Under the pieces are notes generated by a model that made no database searches, was not told the DNA's origin, and was given only the letters and a program-made list of their open reading frames with translations. DNA of 64,000 bases from Rhizobium sp. NFR03 (lineage in GTDB: Bacteria; Pseudomonadota; Alphaproteobacteria; Rhizobiales; Rhizobiaceae), in assembly GCF_900111275.1 (NCBI RefSeq), contig NZ_FOGR01000003.1, positions 496,001 to 560,000 of the forward strand. Direction: 5' to 3'. The translations under genes were made by a program, and so were the position numbers. Below, in pieces: positions 9,794-17,340 of this stretch (position 1 is the first letter of the stretch; each line of letters begins with the position of its first letter).

Positions 9794-9844
9794 GGATCAC
9801 CCTCTTTCGTGGATCACCCTTCTTCATGGATCACCCCTCTTCAT
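9794..9844. repeat. 17-bp direct tandem repeat, three units plus a partial fourth
   Basis: Three consecutive 17-bp units start at 9794, 9811 and 9828, each beginning GGATCACCC and ending TTCGT or TTCAT. A fourth partial unit (AGATCACA) starts at 9845. The block ends about 43 bp before the aldo/keto reductase ATG. It falls in the divergent promoter region between fabD and that gene. Confidence 0.8.
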
Positions 9845-9894
9845 AGATCACAAGGGACCGGGTCTCCGGTCTCGTTCGACAAGGTCATTCCTTC

Positions 9895-10938
9895 ATGCAG
9901 TATAAACAACTCGGCCGCACCGGCATCGAGGTCTCCACCATTTGCCTGGGGACCATGACGTGGGGATCGCAGAACACGCAGGACGAGGCCTTCGCCCAGC
10001 TCGACGCCTCTGTCGAAGCCGGGGTGAACTTCATCGATACGGCGGAACTCTACCCGACGACGCCCCTTTCGGAAGCGACCTATGGCGGCACCGAACGGAT
10101 CATCGGGAACTGGTTGGCGGAGCGCGGCAACCGCGACCGGATCGTGCTCGCAACCAAGATCGCCGGATCGGGCCGCAATTACATTCGCGGCGGCGGCCCT
10201 ATGACGGCCGACGGCATCGTGACGGCGCTCGACGCCAGCCTTGAGCGATTGCAGACCGACCATGTCGACCTCTACCAGCTGCACTGGCCGAACCGTGGAC
10301 ATTATCACTTCCGCAATGCCTGGAGCTACGATCCGAGCAAGCAGGACACCGACAAGGTGGTCGAGGATCTCGGCGCGCTGCTGCATGCGCTCGACACGCA
10401 GGTAAAAGCGGGGAAGATCCGGGCGGTCGGCGTGTCCAACGATACGGTGTGGGGCACCCAGAAGCTGCTCGATCTCGCCGAGCGCCACGGCCTGCCACGG
10501 GTCGCCTCCGTACAGAACGAGTACAACCTTCTCTATCGTCCGCACGATCTCGATTTTGCCGAGCTGTCGCATCACGAATCGGTCGGACTTCTCGCCTATT
10601 CGCCGCTTGCCGCCGGGCTGCTGTCCGGCAAATATATCGGTGGATCGCGGCCGGATGGCAGCCGCCTGTCGATCAACGGCGACCTTGGCGGTCGTTTCAC
10701 ACCACATCAGGAGCCGGCGGTCGAGGCCTATGTGGCGCTTGCCCGCGACCACGGGCTCGACCCGTCTCAGCTGGCGCTCGCCTTCGTGCTCTCGCGCCCC
10801 TTCACGACATCCGCCATCATCGGCGCGACGACGATGGAGCAGCTCGACATCAATCTCGGCGCCGCCGATCTGGCGCTGACACCGGAACTGGTCAACGGCA
10901 TTCGCCGGATCCACCGCCTCTATCCGATGCCGATCTGA
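9895..10938 (+). CDS. Aldo/keto reductase, Tas family
   Basis: A 347-residue NADP(H)-dependent TIM-barrel reductase, close in layout to E. coli Tas. Visible are MQYKQLGRTGIEVSTICLGT at the start, the catalytic Asp and Tyr in FIDTAELYP near residue 45, Lys in VLATKIAGSG, and His in LYQLHWPNRG near 127. The GVSNDTVWG motif and C-terminal GATTMEQLDINL fit the family. The substrate is unknown; family members act on small aldehydes. The gene stands alone between the fab cluster and the rpsF operon. The ATG is preceded only by a weak AAGG-like element. Confidence 0.92.
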   Translation: MQYKQLGRTGIEVSTICLGTMTWGSQNTQDEAFAQLDASVEAGVNFIDTAELYPTTPLSEATYGGTERIIGNWLAERGNRDRIVLATKIAGSGRNYIRGGGPMTADGIVTALDASLERLQTDHVDLYQLHWPNRGHYHFRNAWSYDPSKQDTDKVVEDLGALLHALDTQVKAGKIRAVGVSNDTVWGTQKLLDLAERHGLPRVASVQNEYNLLYRPHDLDFAELSHHESVGLLAYSPLAAGLLSGKYIGGSRPDGSRLSINGDLGGRFTPHQEPAVEAYVALARDHGLDPSQLALAFVLSRPFTTSAIIGATTMEQLDINLGAADLALTPELVNGIRRIHRLYPMPI

Positions 10939-10982
10939 TCGGCATATCGCGCTCTCGATACGGGTGTTTCGCGCTCCGGGTC

Positions 10983-11010
10983 TTGCAATCCCGGAGAATC
11001 CGCGTATAAG
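10983..11010 (+). promoter_or_regulatory. Probable promoter and long leader of the rpsF operon
   Basis: TTGCAA (10983-10988) and TATAAG (11005-11010) are separated by 16 bp, a good sigma-70-type pair. The -35 lies inside a 7-bp CTCCGGG/CCCGGAG inverted repeat (10974-10996) that may end the upstream reductase gene. Transcription would start near 11017, leaving a leader of about 220 nt before rpsF. The leader contains a GGATCC-TGAAG-GGATCC hairpin (11085-11101). Leaders of rpsF operons in many bacteria bind the S6:S18 complex; I cannot identify that motif here with certainty. Confidence 0.5.
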
Positions 11011-11235
11011 CCGCCCTGTTCGAAACACCCGGTCCATCTGGCTGGTGGCTGAACGGAGGGCCGGCGCTCTTGTAGTGCCTGTCGGGATCCTGAAGGGATC
11101 CAGCCTCCCGTGTCTCCGCTCTCGACCGTCTCGAAACAACACTTTCTTGCCGATGCCTCGCGCGTCCTTAAGAACAGTCGTTGAGGCTTAGCGCCGTTGC
11201 CGGGTGACGTTAAACGCAAGAAAGGTAAGCCAATC

Positions 11236-11676
11236 ATGGCTCTCTATGAACATGTGTTCCTGGCCCGCCAGGACGTGTCCGCACAGCAGGTCGAAGCCCT
11301 CGTCGAACAGTACAAGGGTGTGATCGAAGCCAATGGCGGCAAGGTCGGCCGGGTGGAAAACTGGGGCCTCAAGTCCCTCACCTACCGTATCGCCAAGAAC
11401 CGCAAGGCTCACTACGTCCTCATGGACATCGATGCTCCGGCACCGGCCGTCCACGAAGTCGAGCGCCAGATGCGCATCAACGAAGACGTTCTTCGTTACA
11501 TGACCATCGCTGTCGAAAAGCATGAAGACGGCCCGTCCGCCATGATGCAGAAGCGTGACCGCGACGACCGTCCCCGCCGTGACGGCGACCGTCCGGACCG
11601 GGGCTTCGGCGACCGTCCGCGCCGTGATGGCGACCGCGAAGATCGTCCGCGCCGTCCGCGCGAAGACCGCGTTTAA
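11236..11676 (+). CDS. rpsF: Ribosomal protein S6 with an Arg/Asp-rich tail
   Basis: A 146-residue small-subunit protein that binds 16S rRNA together with S18. The first about 95 residues ([15 protein letters not shown] to [10 protein letters not shown]) are the S6 fold. The remaining about 45 residues are low-complexity repeats of [13 protein letters not shown] type, a common extension in rhizobial S6. The start is the ATG at 11236 after AAGAAAGGTAAGCC; the open frame upstream is not conserved sequence. It is followed by rpsR after 20 bp. Confidence 0.97.
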   Translation: MALYEHVFLARQDVSAQQVEALVEQYKGVIEANGGKVGRVENWGLKSLTYRIAKNRKAHYVLMDIDAPAPAVHEVERQMRINEDVLRYMTIAVEKHEDGPSAMMQKRDRDDRPRRDGDRPDRGFGDRPRRDGDREDRPRRPREDRV

Positions 11677-11696
11677 GTTCGAAGGGATTATAGACA

Positions 11697-11945
11697 ATGG
11701 CTGATATCTCCTCCGCTCCGGCACGCCGCCCCTTCCATCGCCGCCGCAAGACGTGCCCCTTCTCGGGCGCAAACGCTCCGCGGATCGACTACAAGGACGT
11801 ACGCCTCCTGCAGCGCTACATTTCCGAGCGTGGCAAGATCGTACCCTCGCGCATCACCGCCGTTTCCCAGAAGAAGCAGCGCGAACTGGCCCAGGCCATC
11901 AAGCGCGCCCGCTTCCTCGGCCTCCTGCCCTACGTTCTCTCGTAA
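11697..11945 (+). CDS. rpsR: Ribosomal protein S18
   Basis: An 82-residue basic protein with the S18 core: [23 protein letters not shown], then [16 protein letters not shown] and [21 protein letters not shown]. It partners S6 on the 30S platform. It lies 20 bp after rpsF with a short leader ending GGGATTATAGACA before the ATG. A strong hairpin follows its stop. Confidence 0.98.
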   Translation: MADISSAPARRPFHRRRKTCPFSGANAPRIDYKDVRLLQRYISERGKIVPSRITAVSQKKQRELAQAIKRARFLGLLPYVLS

Positions 11946-11962
11946 GTCAGGCTCTGATTGAC

Positions 11963-11992
11963 GAAGGCGGCCGGTCTCTATCGGCCGCCTTC
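11963..11992 (+). terminator. Hairpin after rpsR
   Basis: A perfect 11-bp inverted repeat (GAAGGCGGCCG / CGGCCGCCTTC) with an 8-nt loop begins 18 bp after the rpsR stop and is followed by TCCCTTCC. It can act as a partial terminator that lowers expression of the membrane protein gene relative to the ribosomal genes. Confidence 0.6.
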
Positions 11993-12101
11993 TCCCTTCC
12001 GCGATGGGCGCGGATCGGAACGATCGTTTTCGAGCGATCAAACCCATGTTGGGGACGGGTATCGACCCTCCTCTAACTGCCGAAGAGCAGGACAGCGAAA
12101 C

Positions 12102-13088
12102 GTGACAGCCATCGACAGGACATCGTTGCTCACCGGCATTCTGGCCGGCGTTACCGCCGCGTTCCTGTCGTTCGGCGCAACCACGCCTTCCTCACTCGCC
12201 ATTGTTCTCTATGCCGCCTCCGCGCTGCCGATCCTGATCGCAGGGCTTGGCTGGGGCAATGTCGCGGCCATCGTCGCGGTCGTCGTTGCAGGTTTCCTTG
12301 CGGCTGTCGCCGTCTCTCCCTATTTCGCCCTGCTCATCCTCGTCGTCACGCTCATCCCCGCCGCATGGCTGTCGCATCTGGCAAACCTTGCGCGGCCGGC
12401 CAGCGAGATCGGCGGACCTGACGATGCCATGGCATGGTATCCGCTCTCGGATATTCTGACCCATCTGGCGGGGCTCGTTGCCGGAGGCATGCTGATCATC
12501 GGCGTCGTGCTCGGCTACAGCACGGAAACGGCGGCCGGCATGGTCGATATCGTCATTGAAGCGCTGAAGAGCCAGGAGCCGACCTACAATCCGGATCCCG
12601 CCGCTCTCGCGCAGATCAAGGCGGTGTTCAGCGTCGCGCTTCCGATGGTTCAGGGCGCGCTCTGGGTGCTGATGCTGTTTGCAGCCTATTACACCGCAAC
12701 ACGGATCGTGCAGATCTCCGGTCGTAGCCTGCGTCCCCGCGAGGATATCCCGTCGACGTTGCGGATGCATCGCTTCGCCATCTTCGCCTTTCTCGGCGGG
12801 CTGGTGCTGACATTTGCCGGCGGTGCGGCGGGTGCTGTGGGCGCTCTCGTCTGCGGCACGTTCGGCGCCGGCTTCCTGCTCTCGGGCTTCGCCGTCTTCC
12901 ACTTCCGCACCCGGGGCAAGTCCTGGCGGCTGCCGGTCCTTTGGCTCGGCTACCTCTCGGTGCTGCTGTTCACCATTCCCGCTTTCTTCTTCCTCCTGTC
13001 CGGCCTCATGGATACACGCCGAGCGATCGCGCTGTCTCCCGCCCAGAAAACACCTGGGCAGAAGCCGACGGGAAAGACGCCTGAATAA
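12102..13088 (+). CDS. DUF2232 membrane protein between rpsR and rplI
   Basis: A 328-residue multi-pass membrane protein with roughly eight hydrophobic segments spread over residues 10-310 and a short polar C-tail rich in Lys/Pro. I recognise the DUF2232/YybS-like type from its position between rpsR and rplI and its overall composition, not from a catalytic motif. The start chosen is GTG at 12102 (VTAIDRTSLLTG), since AGGACAG precedes it and hydrophobic homology begins there; the frame upstream is open but runs through the rpsR terminator. Function unknown. It lies 36 bp before rplI. Confidence 0.8.
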   Translation: MTAIDRTSLLTGILAGVTAAFLSFGATTPSSLAIVLYAASALPILIAGLGWGNVAAIVAVVVAGFLAAVAVSPYFALLILVVTLIPAAWLSHLANLARPASEIGGPDDAMAWYPLSDILTHLAGLVAGGMLIIGVVLGYSTETAAGMVDIVIEALKSQEPTYNPDPAALAQIKAVFSVALPMVQGALWVLMLFAAYYTATRIVQISGRSLRPREDIPSTLRMHRFAIFAFLGGLVLTFAGGAAGAVGALVCGTFGAGFLLSGFAVFHFRTRGKSWRLPVLWLGYLSVLLFTIPAFFFLLSGLMDTRRAIALSPAQKTPGQKPTGKTPE

Positions 13089-13124
13089 CCATTCCAGACA
13101 ACCGATACCTGAAAGGACAATACA

Positions 13125-13700
13125 ATGGATGTCATTCTTCTCGAACGCGTCGCCAAGCTCGGCCAGATGGGCGAAACGGTCAAGGTCAAGGACGGCTTTG
13201 CCCGTAACTACCTGCTGCCGCTCGGCAAGGCGCTGCGCGCCAACGCTGCCAACAAGGCCCGTTTCGAAAGCGAGCGCGCAACGCTCGAAGCCCGCAACCT
13301 CGAGCGCAAATCGGAAGCCCAGACGGTTGCCGAACAGCTCGACGGCAAGAGCTTCAACGTCGTTCGCTCCGCCGGCGAAACCGGCCAGCTCTACGGTTCT
13401 GTCGCGGCTCGCGACGTTGCCGAAGTGCTTGCTGCCGAAGGCTTCAACGTCGGCCGTAACCAGGTCGATCTGAACAACCCGATCAAGTCGATCGGCCTGC
13501 ACGCGGTGAAGATCCACCTGCATGCCGAAGTCGAAATCACGGTTACGATGAACGTTGCCCGTTCGGCCGATGAAGCCGAGCGCCAGGCCAAGGGCGAAAA
13601 CCTCAACTCCGCCGATGCTATCTACGGCGTCGACGAAGATGCCCTGCGTCCGGAAGACTTCTTCAACCCGGAAGCCGAATTCGACAACGACGAAGAATAA
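13125..13700 (+). CDS. rplI: Ribosomal protein L9
   Basis: A 191-residue large-subunit protein. The N-terminal rRNA-binding domain is visible ([32 protein letters not shown]), then a long charged helix rich in Glu/Arg/Ala, then the C-terminal domain with [11 protein letters not shown] and [18 protein letters not shown] further acidic tail of about 40 residues is typical in rhizobia. AAAGGACAATACA precedes the ATG. The gene ends at a very strong hairpin terminator. Confidence 0.98.
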   Translation: MDVILLERVAKLGQMGETVKVKDGFARNYLLPLGKALRANAANKARFESERATLEARNLERKSEAQTVAEQLDGKSFNVVRSAGETGQLYGSVAARDVAEVLAAEGFNVGRNQVDLNNPIKSIGLHAVKIHLHAEVEITVTMNVARSADEAERQAKGENLNSADAIYGVDEDALRPEDFFNPEAEFDNDEE

Positions 13701-13717
13701 GCCGTCGCGATCGATTG

Positions 13718-13762
13718 ACGACAAAGGCCCCGGAGCGTTCGCCGCTCCGGGGCCTTTGTCGT
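13718..13762. terminator. Strong bidirectional terminator between rplI and efflux operon
   Basis: A perfect 20-bp stem centred on CCCCGGAGCG-TTCGC-CGCTCCGGGG, flanked by ACGACAAAGG and CCTTTGTCGT, with a 5-nt loop. TTTG follows on the plus strand and TCAATC on the minus strand. It lies between the convergent stops of rplI (13700) and the HlyD gene (13786), so it can serve both. Confidence 0.9.
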
Positions 13763-13785
13763 TTGAAACCCAACATTCTGTGCCG

Positions 13786-14853
13786 TTACTCGGCGTCGGC
13801 GATCTTTGCGTCGGGATCGAGCGACTTGTCGATGCGCACGACGACCGAAAGGCCCGGTGCGAGCCGTTCGGCGGCGGGCTGGTCCGGATCGATGGAGATG
13901 CGGACACCGACGCGCTGGGCGATCTTGGTAAAATTGCCGGTGGCGTTGTCGGGGCGGATGACGCTGAACTCGGAGCCCGTTGCCGGCGAGAAGCGCTGCA
14001 CGTGGCCGGTCAGCTTCTGGTGCTCCAGTGCATCCACCGTGAAGGTGACGGGCTGGCCGACCTTCATGCCGTCGAGCTGCGTTTCCTTGTAGTTGGCGAC
14101 CACCCACAATTCACCCGGCACCACCGACATCAACTGCGTGCCGGCCGTCACATACTGCCCCAGGCGCACGCCGACTTCGCCCAGATGCCCGTCGCGCGGC
14201 GCACGGATGGCGGTATTGGCGAGATCGATCTCCGCGAGCTCGACGGACGCCTCTGCGCCGGCCACGGCTGCCTGCAGGGAACCGCGATTGACGATGATGG
14301 TGGCGAGCGACTGGCGGTTGACCTCGACCGCAGCCTCGGCCTGAGCCTCCGCCGCCTTGGCCTGCTCGAACGTCGCCTGCGCCGATTCGACCTCGCTGGT
14401 GGACGCGACGCTGCGGGCCGCAAGCTGGCTCACGCGCTCGGAGGCGAGTTCCGCCCGGCGCAACGCTGCCTTCGCACCGAGAACCTGCGCCTCGCTGGAG
14501 GCGATGCTGGCTTTGGCTGAGGCTTCCTGCTGGCGCGAATTGTCGAGAGCCGCCTTCTGCCCGGCGAGCGTCGCGCGGGCCTGCGCCACCTTCTGCTGGT
14601 AAATCCGCTCGTCGATGCGGGCAAGCACGTCGCCCTCCTTCACCGCCTGATAGTCGCGAACGGGAACCTCCACCACATAGCCCGCGACCTGCGGGCTCAT
14701 GATGGTGACGTAGCCCTTCACATAGGCGTTGTCGGTGGTTTCCACCGAGGTAACGAAAGGCGGAAGTCGCCACGCATAGAGCACGAGCAAGACGCCGATG
14801 ACGCCAGCGAGAAGGACGAGGATGGTAACGGGAGAGCGGGTGAGCTTGGACAT
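13786..14853 (-). CDS. HlyD/EmrA-type membrane fusion protein
   Basis: A 355-residue periplasmic adaptor of a tripartite efflux pump. One N-terminal membrane anchor (VTILVLLAGVIGVLLVLYAW) is followed by the biotinyl-lipoyl half TTDNAYVKGYVTIMSPQVAGYV. Then comes a long Ala/Glu/Gln-rich coiled-coil hairpin (residues about 85-200), the second lipoyl half near AIRAPRDGHLGEVGVRLGQ, and a beta-barrel. It would link the MFS permease encoded just upstream (44-bp gap) to an outer-membrane channel not present here. Likely substrates are toxic compounds; specificity unknown. Confidence 0.93.
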   Translation of the reverse strand: MSKLTRSPVTILVLLAGVIGVLLVLYAWRLPPFVTSVETTDNAYVKGYVTIMSPQVAGYVVEVPVRDYQAVKEGDVLARIDERIYQQKVAQARATLAGQKAALDNSRQQEASAKASIASSEAQVLGAKAALRRAELASERVSQLAARSVASTSEVESAQATFEQAKAAEAQAEAAVEVNRQSLATIIVNRGSLQAAVAGAEASVELAEIDLANTAIRAPRDGHLGEVGVRLGQYVTAGTQLMSVVPGELWVVANYKETQLDGMKVGQPVTFTVDALEHQKLTGHVQRFSPATGSEFSVIRPDNATGNFTKIAQRVGVRISIDPDQPAAERLAPGLSVVVRIDKSLDPDAKIADAE

Positions 14854-14897
14854 GGCGGACTCTGCTTGAAGACGGCTTCAATGAAAGAATGGTGGCA

Positions 14898-16589
14898 TCA
14901 GGCGGGAACGGCTGACGGGTCGGGAGATGCGACGAGGCGACGCCAGATCAGGTGACCGAAGAGAATGGCCAGCGAGATCGCGCAGCCGATGAAGATGATG
15001 AAGAATGCATCGTTATAGGCAAGCACATAGGCCTCGCGGCTGACCTGCTGCGTCAGGAGCTGCAAACCTTCGGCATTCAGCAGCGTCTTGTCGGTGATGA
15101 CCTTGCCATAGGAGCCGGCGAGTTGCGTCACGCGATTGGCGACCAGCGGGTCGGACAGCATGATCTGCTCGGCCAGCAGGTTGGAGTGGAATTTCTCGCG
15201 GATGGTGACGAAGGTGCCGAGGGCGGCAGAGGCCATCAGGCTGCCGAGGCTCTGGGTGAAAAGGAAGATCACGATGAAGTTGACCACGTAGATCGGCCCC
15301 TTGGCGAGCGCCGCCCCGAAGCCCGTCGTCATCACCGGCGGCAGGAACATTGCCGCCCCCGCCGCGACCAGCGCCTGGCTGACATACATCTGCTCGGGCC
15401 GCGTGAGATTGGTCGACTGGCTGTCGAGCCACGCTCCCGCACCGATGAGGACCAGCGCGATGACATGGGCGAGATCGAGCTGTTTCTTCACCATGAGGAA
15501 GGTGCAGAACAGCCCGGCCGCGACCGAAGCTGCAAGCACGATCAGGTATAGAAACATCGTCTGGTCGTTCAGGAGGCCGATCTGCTGGTAGAAGCCCGAC
15601 ACGGTCGCCGTCTGCTCCGACGAGACGGTGCGAAACAGGATGAGGACGCCGGCCATGTGGATATTCGGCCAGGAAAAGATCCAGCGCAGGTCGAGCATGG
15701 GCTGTGACCGGTTGATCTCGATAGCGACGAAGAGCGAGAGGAGGCCGATGGCAGAGGCCAGCAGGACGCCGAGCCAGGGCGCCTCGAACCACCAGTAGAA
15801 GCGCCCGAGCGACAGAATGATGGCGAGACAGCCGAAGCCACCGGCAAGGATCAGATAGCTTAAGATATCGAGCGTCTGGATGACCTTGGCGCGTGGCGGC
15901 GCGGTGACGGGCAGCAGGTAGATGAAGGGAAGAGCGATCAGCGCCAGCGCCACCTCGAACGTATAAAGCGCGCGCCAGCCGCCATACTCCATCAAAGCGG
16001 GCGATATGATGCGGGCGAGCGGCGCGGACAGCAGCGTGTTCATGACCGCGAGGCTGAGGCCCATGGACAGCTTCTTCGCCGGTGGGAAGGCCTCCAGCAT
16101 GTAGAGAATGCCGATGGTGGACAAAGGCGCGGCGGCGACGCCGTTGACGAAGCGGATGATCAGCGCCGAATGCAGATCCGACACGAAGAGATTGGCGAAG
16201 GCGGCAAAGACGAAGCATAGAATGCCAAGCTCGGCGAAGCGGCGCAGGCCATATTGCGTCCGGATTTTGAAGAGCGCCACCGACAGGCTGGCATAAGGCG
16301 CCATATAGGCCGCCGACAGCCAGGCGAGTTCGTTGACGGTCGCGGAGAAGGCACCCTGCAACTGGTAGAGATTGGCGTTGAGCAGGTTCATGCCGAGACC
16401 CTGCGTCAGGAACATCAGCACGGATGTGAACATGTACAGCGAGGCACGGCGGCGCGAAATATGCACGGCCGGCTGCGGCACGGTTGCCTGTTGGGTGGGT
16501 GCCTGTTGCGTAGATACCGGAGTGCTCTCCATGGCATCGGGCTCGGGAGCCGTCCGGTTCTCCGGCAAGGGCGTGTTGGTGCTGGTCAC
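14898..16589 (-). CDS. EmrB/QacA-family MFS drug-efflux permease (DHA2 type)
   Basis: A 563-residue inner-membrane transporter with about 14 hydrophobic segments between residues 60 and 545, as in DHA2 proton-drug antiporters. The first 50 residues are polar and Thr/Pro/Gln-rich. I take the GTG at 16589 as start because it overlaps the MarR stop (GTGA), giving translational coupling; an ATG (MESTPVST) about 22 codons later is possible. The frame upstream of 16589 is antisense-like shadow inside MarR. Order MarR-EmrB-EmrA suggests an inducible multidrug pump. Confidence 0.9.
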   Translation of the reverse strand: MTSTNTPLPENRTAPEPDAMESTPVSTQQAPTQQATVPQPAVHISRRRASLYMFTSVLMFLTQGLGMNLLNANLYQLQGAFSATVNELAWLSAAYMAPYASLSVALFKIRTQYGLRRFAELGILCFVFAAFANLFVSDLHSALIIRFVNGVAAAPLSTIGILYMLEAFPPAKKLSMGLSLAVMNTLLSAPLARIISPALMEYGGWRALYTFEVALALIALPFIYLLPVTAPPRAKVIQTLDILSYLILAGGFGCLAIILSLGRFYWWFEAPWLGVLLASAIGLLSLFVAIEINRSQPMLDLRWIFSWPNIHMAGVLILFRTVSSEQTATVSGFYQQIGLLNDQTMFLYLIVLAASVAAGLFCTFLMVKKQLDLAHVIALVLIGAGAWLDSQSTNLTRPEQMYVSQALVAAGAAMFLPPVMTTGFGAALAKGPIYVVNFIVIFLFTQSLGSLMASAALGTFVTIREKFHSNLLAEQIMLSDPLVANRVTQLAGSYGKVITDKTLLNAEGLQLLTQQVSREAYVLAYNDAFFIIFIGCAISLAILFGHLIWRRLVASPDPSAVPA

Positions 16590-17035
16590 GAGACGCTCTC
16601 CCGCCCGATCAGTGTCATGTTGCCCGCCATGGCCGTCATCACAGCCAGCGCGGTTTCCTTGTCCTTGAGGCTGACGCCTGAGAGAAGGTCCGCGCGGATG
16701 CCGCAGGCGATGACCTCTATCTCCTCTGCCAGCGCGCGCCCCATCGGCGTCATGTGGATCTGCTTGGCCCGCCGGTCGGATTTTTCCACCCGGCGCTCGA
16801 TGAAGCCCTGCGTCTCCATGCCGTCCAGAAGGCGCACGATCGTCGGCGTCTCGATCGCCAGCTCCTCGGCAAGCTCGCGCTGGTTCAGCCCGTCGCGGCG
16901 CGACAGCACGAAGAGCGCCCGCGCCCGCGACAGCGTGAGCCCGCGTTCCCTGACCTTTGCATCGAAGACGGCGCGGAGCTTCCGGTTCACGGATTGCAAG
17001 GCGTCGAACAAGGCGCGATTTGCGAGATCGTTCAA
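16586..17035 (-). CDS. MarR-family transcriptional regulator of the efflux operon
   Basis: A 149-residue winged-helix regulator. The recognition region LNQRELAEELAIETPTIVRLLDGME and the wing ERRVEKSDRRAKQIHMT are clearly MarR. It starts with TTG at 17035 after a GGAAAGAG element; I find no upstream ATG in frame. It is first in the operon and overlaps the permease gene, so it probably represses its own operon and is released by pump substrates. SlyA/EmrR-like members behave this way; the ligand is unknown. Confidence 0.9.
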   Translation of the reverse strand: MNDLANRALFDALQSVNRKLRAVFDAKVRERGLTLSRARALFVLSRRDGLNQRELAEELAIETPTIVRLLDGMETQGFIERRVEKSDRRAKQIHMTPMGRALAEEIEVIACGIRADLLSGVSLKDKETALAVMTAMAGNMTLIGRESVS

Positions 17036-17340
17036 CTGCTACTCTTTCCATACTAGTAGTGTGCTAACTATGTGCGGTCGAAGTAATACAGAATGCCGCC
17101 GGTTTCAAGCCATGGTCATGTCCGTCCACTGCGTTTCATGCGGCTGGCGTTTGGCGTATCCTTCCGAAACGATTCGCTGCCGCGGCGTGTATGGCGGTCG
17201 GTCAAGCAGAGATGGCGCAGGCGGGACCGATTTCCACCGTACCTTCCCTTTGGCTGTGGAGAGCGGTAACAGGCCGTCCCACCGCTTGACTCGGTGCCAC
17301 GGTCAGCCAATCACAGGACCTCAAGCGGCCAAGACGAGAG
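17036..17340. other. Divergent region between marR-type gene and dnaB
   Basis: 305 bp with no gene. Near the MarR start, 17054-17070 reads TAGT-AG-TGTG-CT-A-ACTA, an imperfect palindrome that could be the MarR operator, but it is short and uneven. TTGACT at about 17287 upstream of dnaB could be a -35, but no good -10 follows at the right distance. Confidence 0.35.

Noticed and set aside
9794-9851. CRISPR-like repeat
   Set aside because: Units are directly adjacent without spacers and only 17 bp long, and no cas genes are present; it is a simple tandem repeat.
14898-17051. 717-residue MFS protein reading through MarR
   Set aside because: The N-terminal about 150 residues are an alternate frame of the MarR gene; the GTG at 16589 overlapping the MarR stop is the natural start.
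17054-17070. MarR operator TAGTAG-TGTG-CTAACTA
   Set aside because: The arms differ by an inserted base and are short; noted in the region entry but not called as a site.
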